The translations under genes and the position numbers were made by a program. Source: Cryptomeria japonica (taxonomy: Eukaryota; Streptophyta; Pinopsida; Cupressales; Cupressaceae). From it: a stretch of 64,000 nucleotides of DNA. The stretch's first letter is position 1; each line of letters begins with the position of its first letter. The stretch covers positions 168,350,361 to 168,414,360 of the forward strand of contig NC_081406.1 in assembly GCF_030272615.1 (NCBI RefSeq), given 5' to 3'. Under the pieces are notes generated by a model. That model was not told where the DNA came from. It made no database searches and saw only the letters and a list, made by a program, of their open reading frames with translations. This document shows, one piece after another, positions 1 through 10,458 of the stretch.

Positions 1-1239
1 GAATTTGTTAACCAATTCATCAAATGATCTGACAGGTGGTGTAATTTTGGATAACCATTCCATTGTTTGCCCTCCTAGGCTTCTTGGGAATAACCTCATC
101 AGATAGGTGTCATCATGAGCAAATTCAAGACTCATTGTGCAAAATTCTCGAACATGATCTCGGGGATAACTTTTCCCATCATATTTATCAAATTTGGGAA
201 CATTTGAGTTTGGAAGAAAAGGCACCATGTTCAATCTTCTGTCAAATGGATAGGGATAGATTTCGTTTAAAGAGTACTGCATTGTTGTCCCTTGTTGCAT
301 ATCCTGTATTTGCCTTTGTAACATTTGCATTTGTTGAGTAAGAGCAACCAAAGGCGCATTATCTTGTCAAGGGAAAAGTTCTTCCCTTGTATTAGTTCTC
401 AGCTGAAAAGGTGTGTTAAATGGTATATTTTGCTCTGGAGTTTCTAGCTTAGGTATATGCATTTCTGGTATACGTTGTTCTGGAATATGTTACTCAGGTA
501 TGTGAGTTTGTATTTCTCTTTGTTGTTCTTGATACACATATTGTTGAGATCCGATTTTAAAGATGTTTGTGTCTAAATCTTCGAGAAGTTTAACACCTTT
601 ACTTGTGAGCAGGAGCAGATACTTTTCTTTGTCATTTTCCATGAGCCTTTCGACAAGTTTTTGGAATGAGGGGTTTTCCTAACATTCCTGAAGAAGCACT
701 TCAGAAATTTCAGTTTCTTCTAAGTGTGGAACTTCAAAAGGATTAGACAATCTTTGATTCATACTAGACTCTGTGTGTGTCTCACTTTGTTGGTTTCTTT
801 GTGAGTGAGTAACAGGCATTTTAGTAGAAACTTTTAGTGATGAAGGGGACAAAATCCTCTTCGATGTGTTATAAGTGATACACTCGTCGGGCAAGAATGT
901 TGGATTGATTTTTCCTCCGCGGTTTATGATTTGATTAAAAGTAGACTTTTGACAGTAGGCTCTTGTTTTTAAGGGTTCTTTGTCAAATTTGTTGGATTTG
1001 TTTTGGATATAACGTTTGACGTGATGAAGGAATACTCGATGAGATTTGAACAGTTGACGATTGATGTATAAAAACTTGTTTCTCTTGATGAACTTGGAAA
1101 AACTAGGTTGTTGTTTCTTCAACATGATGTTACGATAAAGGTTCTTTCTTCTTAAAATATGGGGATTAGTCATGCATGAGTGATCAATGGTTTCCTTTGA
1201 TTTGTTTGGATTCAGTTGATCTTGTTTGGAAAATTTCAA
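1..1239 (-). pseudogene. Gag of Ty3/gypsy element 1 (partial, broken)
   Basis: The minus strand reads as a gag polyprotein that runs off the left edge. The frame opens at 1239 with a basic, lysine-rich N-terminal half (residues 1-186, stop near 679). After it comes a glutamine-rich segment (QQMQMLQRQIQDMQQG, about 290-350), then a domain with FDKYDGKSYPRDHVREF and, at 1-100, SLGGQTMEWLSKITPPVRSF. The last two match the retrotransposon gag (capsid) domain of plant Ty3/gypsy elements. Capsid packages the element RNA in cytoplasmic particles. At least three stops interrupt the frame (near 679, 490 and 367), so this copy cannot make full-length gag. Protease and pol would lie left of the window. 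Family assignment is firm; the N-terminal start is a guess from the first long open stretch. Confidence 0.8.
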
Positions 1240-3850
1240 ATCTTACTCTATCAAAGTGAAGGTTTAGATGCCCCTTCATGACAAAGCATGTCAAATGATA
1301 TGGATAAAAGCATCCCGATATGGAGACTTGATTTGACAACTTGAAATTTTTAAACAAGTGTTTTTGAGATGAAATCCGTAAGATGGTAAAGGATTATGTT
1401 GATATTGATGATGAGGTTTCCAGATTATGATAAGATAGACATGTTTTATCGTGCGATCAATTTAGGATTTTTACAACGTTTGTTTTGACACAAATTTAGC
1501 TCAAGAAATAGTTTTTAATGGTTTGTTTTTGCCACTCTGCTTTGATGAAAAATGATGTTGATGGAAAAAGGTTTCTGAAAATGTTTTCAAAAATTTTAAA
1601 ATTCCTCACTGTTTTGCCCCCTGCCTTTCTGATTTTGGTCACGCGCTAAAATAAAGATAGCATGCGCTACCCAATTTACTTCATGCGCTAAAATAAGGAC
1701 CACACGCGCTAAGCTGCCCCTAGACACGCGCTAAAGTTTTGACTGTTCAAAAATTGTTTTCTATCTATTTAAAAAGCCATGTGCTAGCCTGGGCCTGTAA
1801 CGCGCTAACTTTTGAACCTGATATGCTAATGTTTAGCTTCCACGTGCTAAGCTGATGCTTCCACGCGCTATATTGTTTCTCTGATGCACTAAATGTTTCA
1901 ACATAGGTTTGATTGGGATAAAACGCTACTGTTTGGAATCGACGCGCTAACTTGTTGGTTGGATGCGCTAACAGAAATACCTTATGCGCTAAGAAGTTGG
2001 TCTTATGTGCTAAACTGCCCTGATTTTTCTTTTGGTTGGTTTTTTTGTAAATTTTGAATTTTTTGTTGTGAATTTTTCAAGTTTGATGGATGATTTTCTG
2101 AAGTAGTAAATGCAAACACGACACAAAAAGTACAACCATTTTGCCTAATCTAACAAAAAGTGTATGTTCTGTGAGGATGTGTTCAAATCCCCAATGTTTT
2201 AACAAGTTTGGATACGAATAATACACTTCAGAAAGACTCTTTATTCAAAGGTCATAAATAACATCATAGCCCACTAGTCTCGATACTTCGTCAGCTCAAA
2301 CAACCATGTCACCCCCTAGAGGGCACCTGTTTTTTTGCCTTTCGCTAGAAATTAACTCAAAGTGAATCGCTTCACAATTGCGTAGTTATCTTGGGAGATA
2401 TATGGTGAGTAATCTTGGGGGCAGATTCTTCCCCACCCTTGCACTATGATGTTATAAATGTTTGGTTACTGACTCGGTTCAAAGCTTCTATTTCTATGGT
2501 TCGTAATCAGGCTTCCCGTTCGGCCGTTAGTGATAAACTCTCTCAGGAGGCTTCCCAACCTTCAGAACAAAGGCTTTACATATCTCAAGGATACTGGGGG
2601 AAGGCTAATCGCTGTGCGCAACCGTTGAAAAGGACTTTCGTCACTTTCCACATTTGATTATAGTGGGTTGGAATTCTTGGCGTCAAAACCGTTCCCCACT
2701 TAGGTCATTCCCTTCACACTGGCCATAAACGGTTTTAAGAGTTGATTCCAACTACCCGGGAAGACAGGCCTGCTAAAGGTTTTATGCTTGAAATACAGAA
2801 AGCTTTAAGAGTGGTTTGATTTTTTGATCACCCAGTTAAGGGGAGAGCATATACCTTCCACTTTCGAGACAAGGAAATCAAAGTTCTTTTTAAGCCTTCA
2901 ATTTAGTGATTTTCTAATCTCTACTTGGAGATGTTGCTCCAAAAAAAAACATGGTGTTCTTTTTAGTTCCTCAAAGCAATGATTTTTTTAATCTAGTGAA
3001 AGAACTTGGTCAACAAAGCAGAATTTTCGATATGGTCAACAAAAAAAATTTGAAAAAGGGGAATAACTTCCCTCTTTTGATTGCAACAAAACTTCATAAG
3101 TGAGGTTCTTTTCTTTGCAAAATTTGAAAATGAATCCTGTTATACACCAAAGGATGGTGAGGTTTTTTTATATCTACTTTTGCAAAAGGAAAGTTTGTAT
3201 TGTTCATTTTAGAGCCTAAAATAAAGTTTTTCTCCTATAAAAGCAAGAAAATTTCCGATAGTGGTTCTTTTTATAGCCCAAAAGAAATAAGTGAGTTCAA
3301 TTTTAAGAACAAAAGACGTTTTAAAAATTTAAACTAACTCAACTAAGTTAGTGAAAATCCTAACCATCTAAATATTCTAAGATTAAGCTCCTTTCTGCAA
3401 CAAATTTGTTAGAATCCTGCAAGAAAACCAGAGGAAAAACATTAGATGATTTGGTGGACTTCCACAAGTCTAATTTTTAATTTTTGGTTACGAATTATTT
3501 TTTTTGTCTACGATGCGCTACAGAACAAACTATATGCACTACAATATAACCTTGATGCGGTAAAATAAGGTTTCAACACGCTACACTATTTTCTAGATGT
3601 GCTACTCTGTGTGCCGAAAGCACTTCTCTGTTTTTCTCCCACGCTGAGACCTATAGGAAAAGATTAGTGGAGGTCATGTGCTAATATACGGACTTTGCGC
3701 GCTAGATGATGGACTACACGTGTTGAACAATGAACCGAATGTGCTAGGCTGTTAACCGGATGCGCTAAAAAGTTAACTTAAGGTACTAATTCATTTTTCA
3801 CGCATGCCTGCAAAAGTGGTTAAATTCAAACACCGATTTGATATATGGGG
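1240..3850 (-). repeat. Long untranslated leader of gypsy 1 with dispersed GCGCTAA motifs
   Basis: About 2.6 kb between the primer-binding site and gag of the minus-strand element holds no supportable coding region. Two clusters (about 1640-2015 and 3510-3790) carry a short motif, written on the plus strand as A(C/T)GCGCTAA with variants such as ATGTGCTAA and ATGCACTA, spaced about 20-30 bases apart in otherwise unrelated AT-rich sequence. It is not a simple tandem array because the spacers do not match each other. A purpose in packaging, translation or binding is speculative. Confidence 0.6.
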
Positions 3851-3872
3851 TCCGGCCCCATGGTGGGTGCCA
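3851..3872 (-). other. Primer-binding site of gypsy 1
   Basis: On the minus strand, four bases inside the LTR, the sequence TGGCACCCACCATGGGGCC begins with TGG, as expected for complementarity to a tRNA CCA end. It closely resembles the TGGCGCCCACCGTGGGGCC-type binding sites of plant Ty3/gypsy elements. It fixes the element's orientation and the internal edge of the LTR. The tRNA species was not determined. Confidence 0.7.
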
Positions 3873-3876
3873 GAAA

Positions 3877-5319
3877 TGTGTGCGAGAAAAGTGGGTCGAT
3901 AGAACTCAAAATGTGAAAAATGGAGCTCTATGGAGCCTTGCTCACACACCCACAAGACTTCTTGATGCAAGCTATGGAGTAATGAAGTATCACTCAGCTT
4001 CCCAAGGTTGGTCCCATGGTTCTATATCTTACAATGTCTCTCAAACCAATGTTTTTTCTCTCAGATCACTGAGCAAAATGGTTTAGGGATGGCAAATGCA
4101 AGAACGAGGGATGCTTTTGATAGATTTTAGAATGAAATGCATCCTAAGCTATGCATGATCTTAAAATGCAATAAACTAGATTATAAGATGACAAGGTTAG
4201 TATAAATACTATCCTAACATGATATATTAGTCTATGATTGAGCTAAATGATAAAAAAAAGTATTCTAAACATGCATATTTAGACTAATTCCTAGCTAAAA
4301 GAGAGGCTAAAATGATGAGCATAAAATGGAATGAAAGCTTGAATGTATTTGAGCATAAGTATGATACTACAAACTTGGATTGATGATTATTTAAAATGGA
4401 GGAATGAGAGCTCTATTTATAGCAAAAATAGGGCAATGGATGGTCAAGATTGAAAGAGTTAATCAAGGGCTAAGTTTGAAAGTTGGGGATCCATGTTTGC
4501 AATTTGCACCAATGAAATGGTGACAAGTGTCAACATAGGGTTGGTTTGAGAGAAGGGGTTGGAGGCATTAAATGCCTGAGAAGACCTTATGGTTATCTAG
4601 AGGGTAAGGGTTAAGCTTAAGTTAGGCTTACCCATTGGATTAAGAGTTAATCCAAGGATAAACCCTTGTGTAAATTATTAAAAGATAATCATGGTCAAAG
4701 CATTAAAGGCTTGATGAGACCCTTGGGTTGGATGAAGGTTAAGTTAGGCAAAAAGCCTCTAACCATGTAAGAGGGTTGAATTAACCATTAATGGTTTGGG
4801 AGACTTTGGGAAATTAAGTGGTTGAAGACTTGAAGCCTTTAATGGTTATCAAAGACTTTAAGGGTTTGAGAAGTGACTTCCCTTTGCTTAGGGATGTGGC
4901 AAAGTTTAGAAGATGGGTTAGGCTAATTAGAAGCGATTAGAAGAGTCTAGAAGGGATTAGAAATAGGTTTTAGGAAGCAAGTGGGAGATGTAGGAAAATG
5001 CAAGTGGATGGAAGGATAATAGGATTTATTGAAATAAAGTTAATTTAATTCAATTTGGTTGTTATTAAATAAATTAGATTTATTCAATTTAGGATAACTA
5101 TTTAATTAAATTTGAATTTAATTAAAAGTGGATAGGGGGGATTTAATTGAATAAAATGATTTATTCATTAAATGGTATAGTGAATTTAACTTAATAAACT
5201 AAGTAATTTACTTAATTAAATAGAGGAATGCGAGTAATTTAATTAAATTGGATTTAATTAAATAGAGAAATGAACATAAAATATTCATTTAGGAATATGG
5301 TCATTTTTATATGTCTACA
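3877..5319 (-). mobile_element. 5' LTR of Ty3/gypsy element 1
   Basis: A 1,443-base LTR read on the minus strand: it starts TGTAGACATAT at 5319 and ends CTCGCACACA at 3877, next to the primer-binding site. The outer edge is set by an abrupt switch to copia sequence that matches the second copia copy from ACTACCAACTG onward. The predicted 5-base target duplication is ACTAC (5320-5324), but its partner is outside the window. The AT-rich outer part (about 5000-5300) is presumably U3. A TATA box lies at 4414-4421. Confidence 0.75.
4414..4421 (-). promoter_or_regulatory. TATA box in gypsy 1 LTR
   Basis: The minus strand reads GCTATAAATAGAGC, a near-consensus plant TATA box inside the LTR. Transcription would be expected about 30 bases further on (near 4385), giving U3 of about 0.9 kb and R-U5 of about 0.5 kb. 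Only sequence similarity supports it. Confidence 0.6.
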
Positions 5320-6046
5320 ACTACCAACTGTAAACTATCAAAGAATGATGAATCTGCATCTGTTGATGAGACACTTTACCGATCTATGATTGGAAAGTTG
5401 CAATATGTGGTTCACAATAGACCAGATATAGCACATGTAGTAGGTATAGTTGCAAGATTTCCTGGAGATCCCAAGGAAACTCATATGACAACAATCAAGA
5501 GAATTTTCAGATACCTGAAAGGCACTGAAGATTATGGCTTAACATATCAAAAAGGAAATGTTTTTGACCTAAAAGTCTACTGATGCTGATTGGGCAGGAA
5601 ACATTGATGATAGGAAAAGCACAAGCGGTGGAGCTTTCTTCTTGGGAGATAGACTAGTAAGTTGGCTTAGCAAGAAACAAGGATGCATTTCACAGTCAAC
5701 CGCTGAAGCTGAATATGTCGTTGCAGCATTGAATTGTACAAACATAGCATGGATCACACAATTGTTGGAAGGTATGAATAAGAAATTTATTGAACCAGTA
5801 ACTATACTCTATGATAATACTAGTGCCATTAACATTTCAAAGAATCTAGTAATGCACTCTAAGACAAAGCATATCTCTATAAAGTATCATTATCTCAGAG
5901 AAGAAGTTCAAGAGAAGAAAGTTGTGTTGGAATATATCAGTTCAAAGGAACAAATAGTAGATATTTTCACAAAGCCACTACCAAGGGACACTTTTGAGTA
6001 TCTCAGAAGTCAGTTAGGGGTCCTACCCCTATCTAGTACTCACTGA
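5320..6046 (+). pseudogene. Copia RNase H, 3' end of pol (frameshifted)
   Basis: Encodes the end of a copia polyprotein: [20 protein letters not shown], then the RNase H stretch [20 protein letters not shown], then STAEAEYVVAALNCTNIAW, and the C-terminal KHISIKYHYLREE and DIFTKPLPRDTFEYL that end plant copia pol proteins. RNase H removes the RNA strand during reverse transcription. Compared with copia 2, two bases are missing at 5580-5581 (VY followed at once by a stop), shifting the frame just before the first catalytic aspartate. The frame ends normally at 6046. The STAEAEY segment is intact here, unlike in copia 2. Confidence 0.9.
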
Positions 6047-6407
6047 CAGAGTTCGGTGAAAGCATCAATTGTCTGAATCTAAAGAATAACTATCTATGAA
6101 GTTGATGCTGCTTTACACTTTAGGAGGTCACCTAAATTTGTACAACAAAAAGTGATTGAAGACAAAGATGTTCTGACCAACAATGAGAATGCAAGGATAT
6201 TACCTCACAAAGGCAGAAATCATGAATTATTTTTCCTTTTGGCATTGTTGTCAAAGGGGGAGAAGACTAAATGGAGAAGACTCAATGGTGAAGACTAATG
6301 ACAGGAGGAGAAGACTTCAGAAGAAATCTACACAATTGGAGAAGTTGACATAACAATAAAAATATGAATCAATTGAATCAAATCAAGTTGGTTTTGCCAT
6401 CAATGCC

Positions 6408-6418
6408 AAAGGGGGAGA
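6408..6418 (+). other. Polypurine tract of copia 1
   Basis: AAAGGGGGAGA immediately precedes the 3' LTR start (TGTTGGCATT at 6420), the site that primes plus-strand DNA synthesis. A second, nearly identical tract (CAAAGGGGGAGAAGA) lies about 160 bases upstream, near 6248-6262. Confidence 0.8.
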
Positions 6419-6419
6419 T

Positions 6420-7909
6420 TGTTGGCATTACAACAGAAAAGGAGATTGTTGGCATTTCAATAAGGATATTGAGAAGGTTGTTGAAGATCATTGATATAAC
6501 CGAAGAAGGATGAATACTGTCTTAATAATATTATTTTGTCATTGATGTCAAGCAATTGATTTTCTGCTTCAGAATGATGTTGCCATATCTTGAGAAGAAT
6601 GTTTTAATGAGTATTAAGTGGTCGGTAAGTGACACAAAAAGAATATGATAATGAAGGGGAGAAATAAATTATTCAATGCGCAACTGTTATCGAGTTAGAC
6701 AATGATGAGATCATGTTGTTTTGATTGTTTTGATATCCTACATATGATGTTTAATACTGTACTAAGTCACCGAGCAAAGAACCTAGTCGGTAAACCCTAA
6801 GGTACCTAGTCAATAAACCCTAAGGTTATCAATATCGGTTAAAGAAGGCAGAATGTCTACCGAGTGAAGTTCAATATTTATCGAGTAACAACTGAGTTAT
6901 AATAGATCGCATTGGATGGATAAAAGCATTATTTAATAAAGGATGATGATGAGCTGGAGATGAATAAATGATTGGTATGCCACACATGAAGTATGATTGA
7001 GGATCAATGACATGGAAAATCACAAGAGGAAGATCTATAGCACAGATTGAACTGCAATAACCTAGCACAAGTTCCAAGGAAGGAATGCAAGTTCTAAGGC
7101 AAGGTAAAAAAGTTTTTCAGATTGAAGGATACATTGAACCTGGTCAAGTTTGAAGATCTGATGGCTAAGATTGATCAAGGGAAATGTGATCAAGGAGATT
7201 AAGTGGTTGGGAACTGTCTATAAATAAGGAATTGTTGATGAACAATGTATGCAGGAAAATGTATGCACAATGATGCTACAATAATGTTTATCGAGCACAG
7301 AAGCTTGAAGATTTGATTGAGGAACAGATTGAGAAGCCCATCAAGCCCAACAAGAGACAAGATAAGTTGTATGACAAGATTGTTTTGAGCAAATAGAATC
7401 TGCTTTAGCATTTCAAATGTGAAGTTGCAAATATGTTTTATTACTGTTGTTTATTTTGTATGTGATAGAAAATCTCTTAATCGAGTGGATTTAACAGTCT
7501 TATTTGTAAACCTCTAGCAAGGTAACATTCTAAATGAGTGTTTGAAATCCTTTGACAAGGTCACTTCTAACAAAGTGCAAGACTCTAACAAGTCTAAGGG
7601 AAATCCCTTAATTGGGTCACATCTAGCAATGTGTTTGTTAATCTTTAATAGGATTTGCTTTTAACTGAGCATACTCTAGAAGGGTATATTTCTTAGTGGG
7701 TCCGAAATCCCATAGTGGTTTTTCCCTATTTGGGTTTCCACGTTAAATTTGGTGTTATATGTGTTATGATGTTTAAGTGTATCTATTTATAAGTATTGAA
7801 TGATTTACAGTCTTAGTTGCATTTCATTAAATGCTACCAAGGTTGAATTTGTTGAATATATTAGATTGCAAGTTTTTATGATTCACCCCCCCTCTCATCT
7901 CAACTAACA
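6420..7909 (+). mobile_element. 3' LTR of copia 1
   Basis: About 1,490 bases, from TGTTGGCATT to CTAACA. A TATA box (TATAAATA, 7219-7226) matches the position of the TATA boxes in the copia 2 LTRs. The 3' third carries the degenerate repeats (CTAGCAAGGT, CTAACAAAGT, TTAATTGGGT) and the CCCTATTTGGGTTTCCACGT segment seen in all copia LTRs here. The very end differs from copia 2 (no ACTATCA end), so the right boundary is uncertain by tens of bases. Confidence 0.75.
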
Positions 7910-8564
7910 AAAAAATTCTATAAAAAGGGTACTAGTCATTTCCAGAAGTTTGTATTGTATCATGTCATTTATCCAACCTTGTACTTGCATGTTCAAGGGT
8001 TTGGCTTGTCATGCCTTTATTCACCCAAATCCCAATGTGAAGGGTAGGTTTTGTTTTGAAATTTGAAAAAATGGGTATTTGTTACTTAGTAGTAGGGGTA
8101 CTTATTTATCTGTTGCATTTTTGCCCATTATTTTTACATAACAGGTATCCATTATTACAACGGGCACTTGTTTAAATAATGGGCGCCCTTTCAAATATAG
8201 TCATTATCTATCATTTATTTAGAAAATATGATAGAATACTATGACTAAACAACTTCTTATTGGGATCAGTACGTCCAACAAAGAATATGTTATAATTTTT
8301 GACTTGTACTTGGCTTATGCAGCATTTTATATTCTATTGGATTTGAAAAGAGGTCAATTATTGGTATAATTTTGAAGTCAAACTATACATGATTCTCTAT
8401 TTTGAAGAAGAATAAAAGAGATATAAATTGGAGAAAAAAATTACTTCATAGCTTCAAAGAGACCTATCAATTGGAGATTAAAGTAAATACCAATGTAATT
8501 TAATCAAGAGGGCTTTGTAAACATTGGATCAAAATAATATCAAAAAAAGAGACAGAGGAAGTTC
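7910..8564. other. Unassigned AT-rich sequence
   Basis: No coding region, repeat or mobile element recognised. It may be the promoter or 5' flank of the decayed gene-like copy that follows, but nothing in the sequence shows this. Confidence 0.4.
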
Positions 8565-10255
8565 ATGACACCTAAGAAAATTGAAGTGAATAGAGAAGAG
8601 GCAAAATGACAAGGAGAAAGAAGAGCAGATATATGAGAATTGTAGAACACTAAAGCATCTAGTTAAATGATTATTGAAGATGAGAACATTAAAGAGACCA
8701 CGATGGATACAAGAAATTTAAATGATGCAATGTGATTATAAAACCAAATATAGATGTGTCTCCAAATCAAAATTTTAGTGGCATGGAAAATGTTTTTGAT
8801 TAAGGTAAAAATGGGTTTTGAAGGGGCCCCAAAACCCTTTACAACCAGAGATTAACAAAAAAAGAAACAAGAGACAAAATAGAACAGGCCAACGAAAATC
8901 TAGCAGAAAATCATAGAAAACTGACTAAAGCCCCACAAAGCCAGCAAAACCAGCCAGACCCAAGAAGAGAAACTAGTTGATTTTTTTCAGGGCATTAGCC
9001 AAGGTGTTGCTAATCCCATGCAGATCTTTGATGTTTTCCTTGAGATTGGGGAGATCCTTAGCAGAAGCAGCCACAACTTTCTCGAGACTCGCCCTAGTCC
9101 TCTTAGCAACACTTCCAACCAGAGTAGCTTCACCACTGCCAGTCGGGATAGTTTCATCATCCATGTCAATTTCCACCACCGGTTTAGGAATGGCATGGAA
9201 AATGCTACTATTGATACAAATCCTAGTATGTCTTCAAATCTATGTTTTTATGATATTCAAGTTGAAGATTCAAAAGAAGCTGGATATTTGTTGAATAATA
9301 TCAATTTTTCTCCTGAAGAAAAAGAAACAGAAATAAAAAATTATTCAACCCATTCCTTAAATGAAAATGAAAGTATTTTTTAAACATTTAAAGCAATGTC
9401 TTGGATGCCCTTCATGGTTTGGTTTCTTGGAGGCAAATTAGAATACATATAAATAGATTGTACAAACCTTTTGTATAATAAAAAGCTAGGATTTCAATGT
9501 CAACTCATGTTATAATTCATGAAACTGTTCAAAAGTGATGAAAATGTTACGTATTTATGTGAAACCAAAAAACAAAAATGAATGACTTAAACAAGTTATA
9601 TCTTTTGTTTCTAGTGTCATTGATTCTATTGAAAAAAAGAAGTTTATCTAAAGATAAGAATGAGGCATGACAAGTTATAGAAACTTCTATAGTTAACAAA
9701 ATAACTTCAAATAAAAGAATGTTTACTACCATTAGTAGATACCCGAATATACATCATAAAACTTTGGCAAGAGCAGAAAAGAGAAGAGTTAGCATTGAAA
9801 ATGATCCAATCAAGCACTATTGGAGTTTTAATGGTAGACTTCCAAGGTCCAACATGAAACTAAATGTTGAAACCAAATCATTCATTGAGAAATATTGGCA
9901 TGATAATATAAGTATATCATCTAATGCTAGAGATGTTTTCAAATTAAGAGTGGGATCACAAATTTGTGATCCCCATCCAAAATACCTTTTAGACACGACT
10001 CAAACTGAATTTTCAAAACAATCTTAGAGGATTTAAGCACTTAAACTATATGGATAAGGGAGCTTGCATGCTTTTTTAATTTTTATGTTGCAAGTGATTG
10101 GAAAGCATGTGAGAATACAAAATGGGTTGAAGAATAGAATCAAAGATTGTTAACACCCACACAAACACATTATCAACATGCAACAACAATTGAAGACAGT
10201 ATTTATGTGTTTGCATTAGATGACTATAATTGTGTTTTAGACCTTATACAAGAAG
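8565..10255 (+). pseudogene. Unrecognised gene family, copy 1, 5' part
   Basis: A decayed plus-strand coding region of an unknown family. Pieces in order: a charged N-terminus from about 8565; VSPNQNFSGMENATIDTN reading across the site of a small LINE insertion; SPEEKETEIKNY (to 9382); KTLARAEKRR, HYWSFNGRLPRSN, FIEKYWHDNISISSNARDV and YLLDTTQTEF (9740-10027); and SDWKACENTKWVEE with RLLTPTQTHYQH and CVLDLIQEG (10090-10255). The last piece ends at a donor-like site, AAG then GTAATT, and joins in phase to an exon at 17050. Stops occur at several points (for example 9381, 10024, 10135). Compared with copy 2, the middle of the protein is missing. It could be a host gene or a DNA transposase; function unknown. 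Confidence 0.55.
8793..9190 (-). mobile_element. 5'-truncated LINE tail with 14-bp target duplication
   Basis: A 398-base insertion flanked by direct repeats TGGCATGGAAAATG at 8779-8792 and 9191-9204. Read on the minus strand it ends TTTGGGGCCCCTTC...TTAATCAAAAA, with the A-rich end next to the repeat, as expected for target-primed LINE insertion. It carries the last 68 or more codons of an ORF (EIDMDDETIPTGSGEATLV near its start, stop at 8973) followed by about 180 bases of 3' untranslated sequence. Removing one repeat and the insert restores the reading frame of the host sequence. It differs from the 6.7-kb LINE at 10317. Confidence 0.75.
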
Positions 10256-10458
10256 GTAATTTAATTCATTTTTTTTGTTTTATTATATTAATTTATAATA
10301 TATTTAACAATATATAGAAAGAAGGATAAGCTTCAATTGTTTAGTCCTCTCGTGACTAGGTCGGGGGTTGTCAAAAAGAACCTGCAAAAGTGCTTTGGAG
10401 ACTTTACTAAGTCTCTTGATATTGAGAAGAGGGGAGTTTTGACCTCCTGTCAAGAGCA

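Larger units (their letters stand above)
5320..7909 (+). mobile_element. 3' part of copia element 1
   Basis: RNase H region, 3' untranslated region and 3' LTR of a plus-strand Ty1/copia element of the same family as the complete copy at 38177-45931. Its upstream part is separated by gypsy 1, which inserted into the RNase H coding region, so it should resume left of the window after that element. Confidence 0.85.

Noticed and set aside
1640-3790. CRISPR array (short repeats with unrelated spacers)
   Set aside because: Repeats are only about 8 bases, degenerate and unevenly spaced, and the context is a plant retrotransposon leader.
3838-4086. Plus-strand ORF starting MIYGVRPHGGCQ
   Set aside because: It spans the primer-binding site and LTR end of a minus-strand gypsy element; antisense and unconserved.
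8973-9179. Small independent gene on the minus strand (EIDMDDETIP...)
   Set aside because: It lies wholly inside an insert with 14-base target duplications and a LINE-like 3' end.
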